Of a stretch of 13,122 nt of DNA, positions 1 through 7,272 are shown piece by piece. The stretch lies in assembly GCA_900552185.1 (NCBI GenBank), contig URYT01000042.1, forward strand, positions 1 through 13,122, read 5' to 3'. The notes under the pieces are model-generated. The model ran no database searches, was not told the origin of the DNA, and saw only the letters and a program-made list of their open reading frames with translations. Position 1 is the stretch's first letter. Every line of letters starts with the position of its first letter. Both the position numbers and the translations under genes were made by a program. Origin of the DNA: an uncultured Collinsella sp. (lineage in GTDB: Bacteria > Actinomycetota > Coriobacteriia > Coriobacteriales > Coriobacteriaceae).

Positions 1-1
1 G

Positions 2-526
2 CACGTGGACCGCAATCGATCTTTCGACGACATCCCGATGGCCGCTGGCAAGCCTGAGGCTTGCTCGCTGCTGCTGATGCTCGTTCGACAGGGTGAGGCT
101 GCCCGCCGCATGTTGCCGATGGCGCCGATCGTCTCGGCCCGTTCGTTTGCCGAGCGTGCCTGGCCGTATATGCTCGCGTGGTCCGACCTGGGGCTTAACG
201 GCAAGGAGCGTATGACGGTCGATTCGCTGGCGCGCGCCGAGGTGCGCCGTTTTGCTGACGAGGATACGAGCGAGCGCGTGCGAAACGAGATGATGGGCGT
301 GCTGGGCGAGCTACTGGGTATTTCGCCCGAGCAGATGGAGGAGCTGCGCTCTGAGGATGGCCAGCGTCGTTTGCATGAGGGTATGAAAAAGTTCGAGGGC
401 GAGGTTCAGGACGCCATCGATAAGATGATGGGCGGTCAGGGCGGTCCGCAGGGTGGGCCCCAGGGTGGTCCGATGCCGCATCCGCCGGTGGATCCGAGGC
501 AGTTCCCCTTTTTCTCGCAGAACTAA
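2..526 (+). CDS. C-terminal part of an unrecognised protein (5' end outside window)
   Basis: The reading frame is open from the window edge. A GTG lies at position 5, but there is no room to see a ribosome site, so the gene probably begins upstream. About 173 residues are visible. The middle is charged and probably helical, with alternating acidic and basic residues (for example GISPEQMEELRSEDGQRR). The last 30 residues are low-complexity, with three GGP-type repeats (GGQGGPQGGPQGGP) followed by a proline/phenylalanine-rich end. No signal peptide, membrane segment or known motif is seen in this part, and I do not recognise the family. In many bacteria yebC precedes ruvC; this sequence does not look like YebC. 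Codon use matches the neighbouring genes. No convincing terminator follows it, only a short GGGA/TCCC pairing near 535-555. Confidence 0.6.
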   Translation, partial: HVDRNRSFDDIPMAAGKPEACSLLLMLVRQGEAARRMLPMAPIVSARSFAERAWPYMLAWSDLGLNGKERMTVDSLARAEVRRFADEDTSERVRNEMMGVLGELLGISPEQMEELRSEDGQRRLHEGMKKFEGEVQDAIDKMMGGQGGPQGGPQGGPMPHPPVDPRQFPFFSQN

Positions 527-585
527 CTATGGGATAGGATTCGCTCCCAGTCCCGATACTTCAACTAAGCATCTCGGCCCCGTTG

Positions 586-594
586 TGTTATTCT
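586..594 (+). promoter_or_regulatory. Extended -10 promoter element of ruvCAB
   Basis: TGT followed by TATTCT forms a TGn extended -10 box about 70 bases before ruvC. No good -35 is present 17 bases upstream, which is typical for extended -10 promoters. It abuts the SOS box at 596-607, so the two elements support each other. Identified by eye only. Confidence 0.55.
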
Positions 595-595
595 A

Positions 596-607
596 GAACA
601 GACGTTC
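596..607 (+). promoter_or_regulatory. LexA (SOS) box upstream of ruvCAB
   Basis: GAACAGACGTTC is a perfect GAAC-N4-GTTC palindrome, the core of the LexA operator in Gram-positive bacteria and Actinobacteria. It starts two bases after the -10 box and would cover the transcription start, where bound LexA would block initiation. The downstream genes encode the RuvABC Holliday-junction machinery, ruvAB being a classical SOS-induced pair, so site and target agree. Confidence 0.75.
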
Positions 608-650
608 GTGAATGATGCGCGGGGCCTTGTCTTGCGCTGTGCTTGTGGCG

Positions 651-658
651 AGGGGAGG
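651..658 (+). promoter_or_regulatory. Ribosome binding site that fixes the ruvC start
   Basis: AGGGGAGG ends five bases before a TTG codon at 664. An upstream in-frame TTG at 643 would place this purine tract inside the gene and has no site of its own. The 664 start gives the usual RuvC opening, VILGIDPG, and a 173-residue protein. Confidence 0.75.
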
Positions 659-663
659 TCGGC

Positions 664-1185
664 TTGGTCATTTTGGGTATCGACCCCGGTTTGGCCCATA
701 CGGGTTGGGGGATTATCGAGGAGCGGCGCGGCGAGGTTCGCTGCCGTGCCTACGGCTGCATCGAGACCAGTGCCGGAAGTCCGCTCGCGGTGCGCCTGTC
801 GCATATCGCCCGCGACCTCAAGGGTGTCGTGGAGCGTTATCGACCCGATACCGCTGCTATCGAGAGCATTTACTTTGGTGCTAACGTTCGCTCGGCAATT
901 CCTACGGCGCATGCCCGCGGGGCTGCACTCGTGGCGCTGTCGGAATGCGCGCTCGAGATTGGCGAATACACGCCCATGCAGATCAAGCAGGCTGTGGTGG
1001 GCACCGGCGCCGCGGACAAGCGGCAGGTCGCCTACATGGTACGCACGCTAACGCAGCTCGACCACGACCCGCATCCCGACCATGCCGCCGATGCCCTGGC
1101 TTGCGCCATCTGCCACGTAAACCTCAGCCGCACCCGCGCCCTTACCGGTGGCGAGTTCTATCAACAGAGAGGAACCGGATACTGA
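664..1185 (+). CDS. ruvC: Crossover junction endodeoxyribonuclease RuvC
   Basis: RuvC is the Holliday-junction resolvase. It is a dimeric, Mg2+-dependent nuclease that cuts two strands of like polarity in junctions held by RuvAB, finishing recombinational repair. The protein is 173 residues, the same as the E. coli enzyme. The family signature ILGIDPGLAHTGWG is at residues 3-16. The acidic active site is visible as D7, E67 (in AAIESIYFG), H140 and D143 (in PDHAADALACAICH). Histidine at the third position replaces the aspartate of E. coli, as in the Thermus-type enzymes, so it is a normal family variant. The start is TTG at 664, chosen for its AGGGGAGG ribosome site. The stop codon overlaps the ruvA start by one base (TGATG), which suggests translational coupling. 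It is the first gene of an SOS-box-preceded operon. Confidence 0.95.
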   Translation: MVILGIDPGLAHTGWGIIEERRGEVRCRAYGCIETSAGSPLAVRLSHIARDLKGVVERYRPDTAAIESIYFGANVRSAIPTAHARGAALVALSECALEIGEYTPMQIKQAVVGTGAADKRQVAYMVRTLTQLDHDPHPDHAADALACAICHVNLSRTRALTGGEFYQQRGTGY

Positions 1186-1805
1186 TGATTTCCCAGCTCC
1201 ACGGAACGCTTGTCGAGGCCACGATGAGCTCTGCTGTCGTCGATGTGTCGGGCGTTGGCTTTGAGCTCGGCATCTCGGGCAGCACTGCGGCCACGTTGCC
1301 GACGCCCGGCGGCGAGGTCCGCCTCTACACGCGTATGCAGGTGCGCGAGGACGCCATGACACTTTTCGGTTTTTCCTCAAAGGATGAGCGCACGATGTTC
1401 GACCGGCTCGTGTCCGTTTCGGGCGTTGGCCCGCGCCTGGCGCTCGCCGTGCTTTCCACCTATACCGTGGGGCAGCTGTATTCGCTGGTGATGGCCGAGG
1501 ACGACAAGGGCATGGCCAAGGTACCCGGTGTGGGCAAAAAGACAGCTCAGCGCCTGATCCTGGAACTCAAGAGCACCTTTGCCAAGGATAAGGGCTTTGT
1601 GCCGGTCGACGTGATTCCCGGCCAGGTTGCGATGCCGGTTCCCGCCGCCGCTCCTTCGGCGATCGATGATGCCCGTGCGGCGCTCCTTTCCATGGGCTTT
1701 AGCCCGCAGGAGACCGATGTTGCCCTGAGCGGGTATGATGGGCAGAATATGCGTGTCGAGGATCTGCTCGGCGCGGCGCTTAAGCGACTCGGAATGGATG
1801 CGTGA
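1185..1805 (+). CDS. ruvA: Holliday junction branch migration protein RuvA
   Basis: RuvA forms the tetrameric platform that binds four-way DNA junctions and recruits the RuvB motor. The product is 206 residues, close to the 203 of E. coli. Domain I (residues 1-65) is the beta-barrel, with the family-typical opening MISQLHGTLVE. Domain II contains two helix-hairpin-helix motifs, VSVSGVGPRLALAVLS (about 76-91) and VPGVGKKTAQRLILELKS (113-130). A proline/alanine-rich linker (about 140-158) leads to domain III (about 159-206, DDARAALLSMGFSPQE), which contacts RuvB. The ATG overlaps the ruvC stop and the stop overlaps the ruvB ATG. A weak AGAGAGG ribosome site lies 12 bases upstream, so coupling to ruvC translation probably matters. 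Confidence 0.96.
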   Translation: MISQLHGTLVEATMSSAVVDVSGVGFELGISGSTAATLPTPGGEVRLYTRMQVREDAMTLFGFSSKDERTMFDRLVSVSGVGPRLALAVLSTYTVGQLYSLVMAEDDKGMAKVPGVGKKTAQRLILELKSTFAKDKGFVPVDVIPGQVAMPVPAAAPSAIDDARAALLSMGFSPQETDVALSGYDGQNMRVEDLLGAALKRLGMDA

Positions 1806-2872
1806 TGTGGGAAGCCGATGACTCTCAGGACCTGTGGGCGGCGCCCGGCAACTCGCCGGCGGCATCCATGGCGCACGGCGAGCGCATGGTGGGCTCGGAG
1901 CTGACGGCCGAGGACCTCGATGTCGACCGCACTTTGCGCCCCCAGCGCCTGGACGATTACTGTGGTCAGGAGCACATCAAGCAGAGCCTGCGCGTGTTGA
2001 TCGAAGCGGCGCAGAGCCGTGGCGAGACGCTCGACCACGTGATCTTCTCGGGTCCTCCGGGCCTGGGCAAGACCACGCTGGCCACCGTTATCGCCAACGA
2101 GCTGGGCGCTCAGATCAAGACCACGAGTGGCCCTGCCATCGCGCGCACGGGCGACCTGGCGGCCATCCTTACTAACTTGCAGCCGGGTGATGTGCTGTTT
2201 ATCGACGAGATCCACCGCCTCAACCGTTCGGTCGAGGAGGTCCTGTACCCCGCGATGGAGGACTTTGCCCTCGATATCGTGATTGGCAAGGGTCCGGCGG
2301 CGCGCTCGATTCGCCTGGATATTCCCAAGTTTACGCTGGTAGCGGCAACGACCCGCTCAGGCATGTTGACCGGCCCGTTGCGCGACCGCTTTGGAATTTC
2401 GTATCGCCTGGATTACTACACGGTCGAGGAGCTCGCGCAGATTGTGACGCGCTCGGCGACTATCCTGGGCGTGACGATCGACCATCCCAGTGCACTCGAG
2501 ATCGGCTCGCGTTCGCGCGGCACGCCACGTCTTGCCAACCGCCTGCTCAAGCGCGTGCGCGACTATGCGCAGGTGCGCGGCAACGGTCCCATTGAGCTCG
2601 ATATCTGCCGTCATGCACTCGAGTTCTTCGAGATCGACGAGCTCGGCCTGGACTGGATGGATATTCGTATCTTGGAGACGCTTGCCAAGACGTTCTCCGG
2701 CCGTGCTGTAGGCCTGACGACCCTTGCCAGTGCGGTGGGCGAGGACCCGGGCACGCTCGAGGATGTCTATGAGCCCTATTTGCTGCAGTGCGGGTTGATG
2801 ATTCGTACGCCGCAGGGCCGTCAGGCAACCCTTCGCACCTTTGAGCACCTGGGGATTGAACCTACCGTTTAG
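1805..2872 (+). CDS. ruvB: Holliday junction branch migration ATPase RuvB
   Basis: RuvB is the hexameric AAA+ motor that pumps DNA through the RuvA-bound junction. The product is 355 residues from the ATG at 1805. Walker A is GPPGLGKTT (83-91), Walker B is FIDEIH (132-137), sensor 1 is AATTR (180-184), the arginine finger lies in GPLRDRFG (190-197, R193), and sensor 2 is RGTPRLANRLL (238-248). The winged-helix domain occupies the last 75 or so residues. A GTG at 1802 is in frame and adjacent, but the ATG repeats the TGATG overlap seen at ruvC/ruvA, so I prefer it. The first 30 residues (WEADDSQDLWAAPGNSPAAS...) extend beyond E. coli RuvB and look unstructured. Another possible start is the methionine before VGSELTAED (residue 29). 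No clear terminator follows. Confidence 0.96.
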   Translation: MWEADDSQDLWAAPGNSPAASMAHGERMVGSELTAEDLDVDRTLRPQRLDDYCGQEHIKQSLRVLIEAAQSRGETLDHVIFSGPPGLGKTTLATVIANELGAQIKTTSGPAIARTGDLAAILTNLQPGDVLFIDEIHRLNRSVEEVLYPAMEDFALDIVIGKGPAARSIRLDIPKFTLVAATTRSGMLTGPLRDRFGISYRLDYYTVEELAQIVTRSATILGVTIDHPSALEIGSRSRGTPRLANRLLKRVRDYAQVRGNGPIELDICRHALEFFEIDELGLDWMDIRILETLAKTFSGRAVGLTTLASAVGEDPGTLEDVYEPYLLQCGLMIRTPQGRQATLRTFEHLGIEPTV

Positions 2873-2967
2873 GGCGCTTTGTTTTGGCGGGCTGTTGGGC
2901 TATCGCTGGGCATCGGGTAAACATATCGCCGTTCATCGGTTATGGGCGTTTTACTATTGCGCGCCCG

Positions 2968-2976
2968 TGCTATGCT
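2968..2976 (+). promoter_or_regulatory. Candidate extended -10 promoter of fhs
   Basis: TGC followed by TATGCT makes a TGn extended -10, with initiation expected about 35 bases before the fhs ATG. The -35 region (GTTTTA/TTTTAC around 2948-2954) is poor. It lies in the 144-base gap after ruvB and supports fhs being a separate unit from ruvCAB. Confidence 0.4.
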
Positions 2977-3016
2977 GAATTGGTCTTTTTCTCATTCGGT
3001 AACGAAAGGACCGCCC

Positions 3017-4684
3017 ATGCCCACTGACATCGAAATCGCACGTTCTGTCACGCCACTGCCTATTACCGAGGTGGCCAAGAACGCCGGCGTCGACGTTAAG
3101 CACCTTATTCCGTACGGCTTCGACAAGGCTAAGGTCGACTATTCACTGCTCAACGAGCCGACTGATCACCAGGCCAAGCTCGTCCTCGTGACCGCTATCA
3201 ACCCAACGCCCGCGGGCGAGGGCAAGACCACCACGACCATCGGTCTGGCCGACGGCCTGCGTCGTCGCGGCGTCAAGAGTGCCGTTGCCCTGCGCGAGCC
3301 TTCGCTCGGCCCCGTCTTTGGCGTTAAGGGCGGTGCTGCCGGCGGCGGCTGGGCTCAGGTCATCCCCATGGAGGATATCAACCTGCACTTTACCGGCGAC
3401 TTCCACGCTATCGGTGCCGCCAATAACCTGCTGGCCGCCATGCTTGATAACCACATCCAGCAGGGCAATCAGCTCGGTATTGACGTTAAGCGCATCACTT
3501 GGAAGCGCGTCGTCGATATGAACGACCGTCAGCTGCGCCACGTCATCGACGGCATTGGCGGTAAGGCCCAGGGCGTGCCGCGCGAGGACGGCTTCGATAT
3601 CACCGTTGCCTCCGAGGTCATGGCGATCCTGTGCCTGTCCACGAGCATCAGCGATCTTAAGGAGCGCTTGGGCGAGATCGTTGTCGGCTATAGCTATGCC
3701 GGCGAGCCCGTCCGCGCCCGCGACCTTAAGGCCCAGGGAGCTATGGCCGCACTGGTCAAGGATGCGCTCAAGCCCAACCTGGTGCAGACGCTCGAGGGTA
3801 CGCCCGCGTTTGTCCACGGCGGTCCCTTCGCCAATATCGCCCACGGCTGCAACTCCATCATGGCCACGCGTATGGCTATGCGTTTTGGCGATGTCGCCAT
3901 TACCGAGGCGGGCTTTGGTGCCGACCTGGGTGCCGAGAAGTTCCTCGACATCAAGTGCCGCATGACGGGCGTTCGTCCCAGCGCTGTTGTGGTCGTCGCC
4001 ACTGCCCGCGCGCTTAAGTTCAACGGCGGTGTTGCCAAGGGCGACCTCAACGAAGAGAACCTCGAGGCCCTCAAGGCCGGCATGCCCAACCTGCTGCGCC
4101 ACGTCGACAACATTCAGAATGTCTACGGTCTGCCCTGCGTGGTCGCCATCAACCGCTTCCCGACGGACACCGAGGCCGAGCTTGCGCTCATCGAGTCCGA
4201 GTGCCAGAAACTCGGCGTCAACGTTAAGCTTTCCGAGGTCTGGGCCAAGGGCGGCGAGGGCGCGCTCGAGCTTGCCGATGAGGTCATGCGTCTGATTGAG
4301 CAGCCGAGCGAGCTCAAGTTTGCCTACGAGGACGGCGCCGATGTTGCCGATGCCCTCGAGGCCGTTGCCACCAAGGTCTACCGCGCCGACGGCGTTGACT
4401 TTACGCCGGCCGCCAAGCGCCAGCTCGCCGAGCTGCGCGAGAATGGCTTTGGCAACCTGCCGGTGTGCGTCGCCAAGACGCAGTACAGCTTTAGCGACAA
4501 CGCCAAGGCCCTGGGCGCTCCCGAGAACTTCCGCATCACCGTGCGTGAGCTCAAGGTTTCTGCCGGCGCCCACTTTGTGGTCGCACTGACTGGAAGCGTT
4601 CTGACCATGCCGGGCCTGCCCAAGGTGCCCGCGGCCGAGAATATCGACGTCGACAACGACGGCAACATCACCGGCCTGTTCTAA
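3017..4684 (+). CDS. fhs: Formate-tetrahydrofolate ligase
   Basis: This enzyme makes 10-formyl-tetrahydrofolate from formate, ATP and tetrahydrofolate, supplying one-carbon units for purines and formyl-Met-tRNA, or running the reaction in reverse. The 555-residue length is typical of bacterial homotetrameric enzymes. The P-loop-like TPAGEGKTT is at residues 64-72. The conserved EPSLGPVFGVKGGAAGGG (94-111) and DINLHFTGDFHAIGAANNLLAA (120-141) family signatures are intact. The start is the ATG at 3017, with GAAAGGA six bases upstream. An in-frame ATG 75 bases earlier would lie over the promoter-like region and lacks a ribosome site. A strong terminator follows directly. The partial gene at the right end of the window may act in the same pathway but is 8 kb away. 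Confidence 0.97.
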   Translation: MPTDIEIARSVTPLPITEVAKNAGVDVKHLIPYGFDKAKVDYSLLNEPTDHQAKLVLVTAINPTPAGEGKTTTTIGLADGLRRRGVKSAVALREPSLGPVFGVKGGAAGGGWAQVIPMEDINLHFTGDFHAIGAANNLLAAMLDNHIQQGNQLGIDVKRITWKRVVDMNDRQLRHVIDGIGGKAQGVPREDGFDITVASEVMAILCLSTSISDLKERLGEIVVGYSYAGEPVRARDLKAQGAMAALVKDALKPNLVQTLEGTPAFVHGGPFANIAHGCNSIMATRMAMRFGDVAITEAGFGADLGAEKFLDIKCRMTGVRPSAVVVVATARALKFNGGVAKGDLNEENLEALKAGMPNLLRHVDNIQNVYGLPCVVAINRFPTDTEAELALIESECQKLGVNVKLSEVWAKGGEGALELADEVMRLIEQPSELKFAYEDGADVADALEAVATKVYRADGVDFTPAAKRQLAELRENGFGNLPVCVAKTQYSFSDNAKALGAPENFRITVRELKVSAGAHFVVALTGSVLTMPGLPKVPAAENIDVDNDGNITGLF

Positions 4685-4709
4685 GCTCGCTGCTCATAGC
4701 CGCTTGCCC

Positions 4710-4746
4710 GCCCCGTCGCGCCTACCAAGGCCCGGCGGGGCTTTTT
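4710..4746 (+). terminator. Rho-independent terminator of fhs
   Basis: A 13-position stem pairs GCCCCGTCGCGCC (4710-4722) with GGCCCGGCGGGGC (4729-4741), with one T-G pair and one mismatch, around the loop TACCAA. TTTTT follows at 4742-4746. It lies 26 bases after the fhs stop codon. Confidence 0.9.
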
Positions 4747-4864
4747 GATCCTTAGGCCCGCGCATGTCTTGTAGATACCGACGGACTCTGCCCATCATAG
4801 GCTTTTGCGCGGGTAGAATGCATGGATAACTTGAGGCTCAAGCGCGACGGAAAGGAATCGTTGC

Positions 4865-5854
4865 ATGGATCAGGACAAGACAACCGTGATGGGCGGCTAC
4901 GGTTCCGCGCAGGCTGGCGATAGCGCCGATGCGACCCGCGTTGTTCCCAACCCCGGTTATGCCGACCCCACCGCGACGCAGCCTTCTGCCGAGCCCACCC
5001 GGGTTATGGGCTATGGCGACACGGCGCAGGATTCTTACGCTGCATCTTCGCAAGGCCCCTATGGCAACGCGGCGGCAGACCCGTTTGATTACGCGCCGCA
5101 GGATTCTTATGCTGCCTCGACGCCGAATCCCTATGATGACCTGCCGCAAAATCCCATTCCGCAGCCTCAGCAGACAACGTATATGCCTCGCACGGCGCAG
5201 CCTCGCTACGAGTCGCGCGAGCCGTATCGCGAGTACCCCAAGTCGATTCCGCAATATGGCGAGGACGAGGAGAGGAAGCCGTCGCGTTCGTCGAGCGTGA
5301 TCAAGAAGATCCTCATCGTACTGGCGATCTTCTTTGCGCTGTCGATTGTGTTTGCCATCGTGTCGGGCATGCTCAACAAGCGGGGGAGTTCAACGGCCGA
5401 TGCCACTGCCGAGCAAACCGAGTCCGCCTCGTCTAGCACCGTCGATCTGAGCGATATCCCGGGGCAGTACTGGTCCAACGCCAAGAAGATCCTCAAGTCG
5501 CGCGGCGCCGATCTTTCGAATGCCGTGGTCCTGACTGATGATGGCTCAGCGCCCGTCGTCGATGCCAACTGGGTCGTTACTTCTGCCTACTATAACGACA
5601 ACGGCAACCTCGAAATTCAACTCACGCACAAGAACAGTTCGGGCAACTCGTCCGACGGCCAAAGCGGTACCGACAGCTCGAGCTCCAATACGCTGGAGGA
5701 CTTGAGCAACAAGGCGCAGGAGTTGGGAGACAAGGCGCAAGAGCTGGGCGACACCGCTCAGAACCTGGGCGATACTGCGCAGAACTTGGGCGGCATGGCG
5801 ACGGATGCCTGGAACGCCCTGCAAAACGGCATCTCGGGCGCGCAGGGAAACTAG
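4865..5854 (+). CDS. Single-pass membrane protein, disordered cytoplasmic part, PASTA-like outer part
   Basis: The product is 329 residues and I cannot name its family with certainty. Residues 1-140 are rich in P, Q, S, Y and G and probably disordered. They contain three [DE]-x-T-x-V-[MV] motifs (starting at residues 4, 22 and 43) and a duplicated QDSYAAS...PY module (55-66 and 79-90). A basic stretch (RKPSRSSSVIKK) precedes one membrane helix at about 149-168, predicting N-in topology. Outside, residues 195-256 (DIPGQYWSNAKKILKSRG...DANWVVTS...LEIQLTHK) resemble a PASTA fold; this is a weak similarity by eye. Then come a serine-rich linker and four tandem seven-residue repeats of the KAQELGD/TAQNLGD type (about 283-309), an amphipathic helix. 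The start is the ATG at 4865 with AAAGGA eight bases before it; TAGAAT at 4814-4819 is a possible -10. It converges with the next gene 18 bases on. Confidence 0.85.
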   Translation: MDQDKTTVMGGYGSAQAGDSADATRVVPNPGYADPTATQPSAEPTRVMGYGDTAQDSYAASSQGPYGNAAADPFDYAPQDSYAASTPNPYDDLPQNPIPQPQQTTYMPRTAQPRYESREPYREYPKSIPQYGEDEERKPSRSSSVIKKILIVLAIFFALSIVFAIVSGMLNKRGSSTADATAEQTESASSSTVDLSDIPGQYWSNAKKILKSRGADLSNAVVLTDDGSAPVVDANWVVTSAYYNDNGNLEIQLTHKNSSGNSSDGQSGTDSSSSNTLEDLSNKAQELGDKAQELGDTAQNLGDTAQNLGGMATDAWNALQNGISGAQGN

Positions 5855-5872
5855 CGGACGAGCGGAGCGGGG

Positions 5873-7054
5873 CTACAGCTGCTCGGCCGGACGCTCGGGC
5901 GAGCTGAAGCCCGAATCAAACGTGACGACGCATGAGACATCGGGCCGGCGCTCGTGCACGATGCGCGTGACGAGCTCCAGCAGCTCCTCGTCGGATATGT
6001 CAAAGCCGTCGGGACGCACCAGGTCAAACGAAACGAACCCGTCGTGCTCGTGCAGATCGTGGATGGAGAGCGCGGAATCGATCTGCATGACGCCGCGCTT
6101 GACCCAGCCGCGCAAGTCATCGCCGGTTGTCGCGATGGGGTCGCAGTGCAGCGTGATACCAATGCCCATCTGGCGCTTGATGTCGTGCTCGATGGTGTCC
6201 AGAATCTCGTGGTGCTCAAACGCGTCGCCCTCGCCGGGCATCTCCACGTGGGCGCTGGCAAACTGACGACCGGGGCCGTAGTCGTGCACCATGAGGTCGT
6301 GTGTGCCCAAGACCTGCGGATAGGACATGATCTTGTCGCGGATTGCCTGGACGAGCTTGGGGTCGGGCGCTTGCCCCAGCAACGGGCTGATGGCGTCGCG
6401 CACTAGGCCCATGCCGCTGATGCAGATGAAGATGCCCACACCCAGGCCTGCCCAGCCATCGAGGTCAAAGCCGGTCGTCTGCGAAATAAGCGCCGCCACC
6501 AAGACCGAGCCCGAGGTGATGACGTCGTTTTTGGAGTCCTGTGCTGTGGCGATGAGCGTCTCCGAGTCGATGATGTCGCCCAGCGTGCGGTTGAACGCGG
6601 CCATCCAGAGCTTTACGAGCATGGACGTAGCCAGTGCCGCAAGGGAAATGAACGTGTAAGCGGTGGGGGAAGGCTTGATGATCTTGGTGACCGACTCGAG
6701 GATCAGGTTGATGCCGACGGCGCAAACCAGGACGGCGACGAACAGGCCGGCTAGGTACTCATAGCGGCCGTGGCCATAGGGGTGGCCTTCGTCTGCCGGG
6801 CGGCTGGCAAGGCGGAACCCGAGCAGGCTCACGATGTTGCTCGAGGCATCGGAGAGGTTGTTGAAAGCGTCGGCGATGAGGGAGACGGAACCGGCGAGCA
6901 GGCCCGCGATGCCCTTGGCCAGGCACAGGGTGATGTTGAGTCCAATGCAGATGAGGCTTGCGGCAAAACCCGCGTTGGTGCGGCAAGACGCATCGACCGG
7001 CTCGTCCTCGCTGCCGGGAACAAGCGTATGTCCCAGCCGATTTACAAATAGCAT
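5873..7054 (-). CDS. Cation diffusion facilitator (CDF) metal efflux transporter, manganese-type site
   Basis: CDF proteins are dimeric inner-membrane antiporters that export divalent metals in exchange for protons. The product is 393 residues. Six membrane helices are expected between about 27 and 220, and a cytoplasmic domain of the ferredoxin-like CDF type follows (about 225-310). The C-terminus (about 310-385) adds a second stretch that may repeat that fold. Helix 2 carries ADAFNNLSDASSN (N65, D69) and helix 5 carries TAQDSKNDVIT (D173, D177). N-D/D-D is the pattern I associate with Mn2+ exporters such as MntE, whereas zinc transporters usually have histidine in helix 5. HPYGHGRYEYLAGL (91-104) is a family signature. 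The start is the ATG at 7054, because GAGGA lies eight bases upstream of it; longer in-frame versions starting at 7075 or 7213 lack a ribosome site. It is divergent from the zinc-ribbon gene. Confidence 0.93.
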   Translation of the reverse strand: MLFVNRLGHTLVPGSEDEPVDASCRTNAGFAASLICIGLNITLCLAKGIAGLLAGSVSLIADAFNNLSDASSNIVSLLGFRLASRPADEGHPYGHGRYEYLAGLFVAVLVCAVGINLILESVTKIIKPSPTAYTFISLAALATSMLVKLWMAAFNRTLGDIIDSETLIATAQDSKNDVITSGSVLVAALISQTTGFDLDGWAGLGVGIFICISGMGLVRDAISPLLGQAPDPKLVQAIRDKIMSYPQVLGTHDLMVHDYGPGRQFASAHVEMPGEGDAFEHHEILDTIEHDIKRQMGIGITLHCDPIATTGDDLRGWVKRGVMQIDSALSIHDLHEHDGFVSFDLVRPDGFDISDEELLELVTRIVHERRPDVSCVVTFDSGFSSPERPAEQL

Positions 7055-7196
7055 AGCGGTCGTCCTCACAATCATGTTTAAGGGGATAGTGTAGCTCGCG
7101 CGGGGGCGCCGTGCACCGATGCTCAGAAAATGCAGCAATAGTCTGTCGGTGCTAACGAGCGAGCCTTCTCGTCTGCCTGGGTGGTCCATTTTGGGC

Positions 7197-7216
7197 CACA
7201 TGGGTATGGGCATGTG
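7197..7216. promoter_or_regulatory. Inverted repeat CACATG-N8-CATGTG in divergent gap
   Basis: A perfect six-base inverted repeat with the spacer GGTATGGG lies between the CDF gene (minus) and the zinc-ribbon gene (plus). Its size fits a dimeric regulator site, but a six-base match could be chance. Confidence 0.35.
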
Positions 7217-7226
7217 CCTGCCTGCC

Positions 7227-7243
7227 CGACATACTTAATGTCG
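7227..7243. promoter_or_regulatory. Inverted repeat CGACAT-N5-ATGTCG before zinc-ribbon gene
   Basis: A perfect six-base inverted repeat with the spacer ACTTA is centred 38 bases before the ATG at 7273. It sits where a promoter or operator is expected, and its AT-rich centre could include a -10. No regulator can be assigned from the sequence. Confidence 0.4.
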
Positions 7244-7272
7244 ACAGTCCCTGTGCAAAGGAGGACGTTTCC

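Noticed and set aside
643..663. Longer RuvC starting at TTG 643
   Set aside because: The only good ribosome site (AGGGGAGG, 651-658) lies after it and fits the TTG at 664, which gives the usual length and N-terminus.
3143..4573. Long open frame (476 codons) on the minus strand opposite fhs
   Set aside because: It is exactly antisense to a clear, conserved fhs gene. Its product is alanine/leucine/glycine-biased without motifs, as expected from a mirrored high-GC gene.
7055..7213. N-terminal extension of the CDF protein up to 53 residues
   Set aside because: The added sequence has no CDF similarity and no ribosome site; GAGGA precedes the ATG at 7054.
7055..7272. Manganese (yybP-ykoY) riboswitch before the CDF gene
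   Set aside because: No long leader or recognisable conserved loop sequences were found on the minus strand before the ATG at 7054.
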